Shown here: piece after piece, positions 32,082-32,135 of the stretch | How the letters are laid out: every line of letters starts with the position of its first letter | Position numbering within the stretch: position 1 is the stretch's first letter | Origin: Clostridiaceae bacterium | GTDB taxonomy: Bacteria > Bacillota > Clostridia > Oscillospirales > Butyricicoccaceae | Assembly (NCBI GenBank): GCA_016293155.1 | Contig: JAEDEU010000007.1 | Coordinates: 1-32,135, forward strand | Direction: 5' to 3' | Length of the DNA: 32,135 bases | Translations under genes and position numbers: made by a program | The notes under the pieces: model-generated | Database searches by the model: none | The model's input: only the letters and a program-made list of their open reading frames with translations | Told to the model about the DNA's origin: nothing

Positions 32082-32135
32082 GCTGGTGTAGCTCAGTTGG
32101 TAGAGCAGCTGATTTGTAATCAGCAGGTCGGGGGT
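32082..32135 (+). tRNA. tRNA-Thr(UGU), 3' truncated by window edge
   Basis: Acceptor GCTGGTG, then TA, D arm GCTCAGTTGGTAGAGC, and anticodon stem GCTGA/TCAGC around the loop TTTGTAA, giving anticodon UGU (threonine). The variable loop AGGTC and the start of the T stem are present; the T loop and acceptor 3' strand lie outside the window. Confidence 0.92.

Noticed and set aside
1..32135. CRISPR array, insertion sequence or defence island
   Set aside because: No regularly spaced repeats, transposase, integrase or restriction genes are visible; gene content is mostly housekeeping.

Overview
The window reads as ordinary chromosomal DNA of a low-to-mid GC Gram-positive anaerobe of class Clostridia, most likely a gut bacterium of the Oscillospiraceae/Butyricicoccaceae kind. 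The evidence is strong AGGAGG-type ribosome binding sites, sigma-A promoters with 17-bp spacers, U-tailed hairpin terminators, a YtrA-type GntR regulator, DUF1385, DUF1292 and DegV proteins, and NADP-type glutamate dehydrogenase. The genus call is inference. I see no CRISPR array, insertion sequence, rRNA or intact prophage.

Layout. 1-2725: the end of a ROK-family sugar kinase, then a PutP-type sodium/proline symporter. 2777-5739: cardiolipin synthase (minus), then a VOC/glyoxalase-fold protein and a DegV fatty-acid-binding protein. 5740-7828: a long AT-rich leader, gdhA, and a minus-strand tRNA-Leu(UAG) with its own promoter and terminator. 7997-18501: a ten-gene same-strand run of lipoprotein, OmpR-type response regulator, sensor kinase, DUF1385, prmC, recA, recX, rimO, pgsA and cysS. 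Several of these genes overlap or nearly touch, and a consensus promoter is re-inserted at the rimO stop. 18836-20635: an IMP dehydrogenase of the type I recall from the protozoan Tritrichomonas foetus, followed directly by a DUF2695 protein. 20716-23657: a minus-strand BI-1/YccA membrane protein, divergent from a ClC antiporter with an RCK_C-like tail and a hypoxanthine-DNA glycosylase-like gene. 23718-24397: minus-strand MIF-like tautomerase and DUF1292. 24647-26556: an S33-type hydrolase and an unrecognised 287-residue protein. 26597-27295: ung (minus). 27441-30965: a YtrA-type repressor, ABC ATPase and permease with a large C-terminal soluble domain. 31063-32135: a 32-codon membrane-peptide ORF, an XRE-family regulator, and the 5' part of tRNA-Thr(UGU).

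How the genes fit together. Most of the content is housekeeping: translation (prmC, rimO, cysS, tRNAs), repair and recombination (recA, recX, ung, the hypoxanthine glycosylase), phospholipid synthesis (pgsA makes the phosphatidylglycerol phosphate that leads to the cardiolipin synthase substrate), nitrogen and purine metabolism (gdhA, guaB), and envelope sensing or transport. Nothing stands out as a clearly new multi-gene system. The best leads are the parasite-like IMP dehydrogenase, the MIF homologue, the lipoprotein/two-component unit heading the recA run, the autoregulated-looking ABC transporter with an exported-looking domain, the unannotated short membrane ORF at 31063, and the unknown 287-residue protein with a symmetric upstream element.
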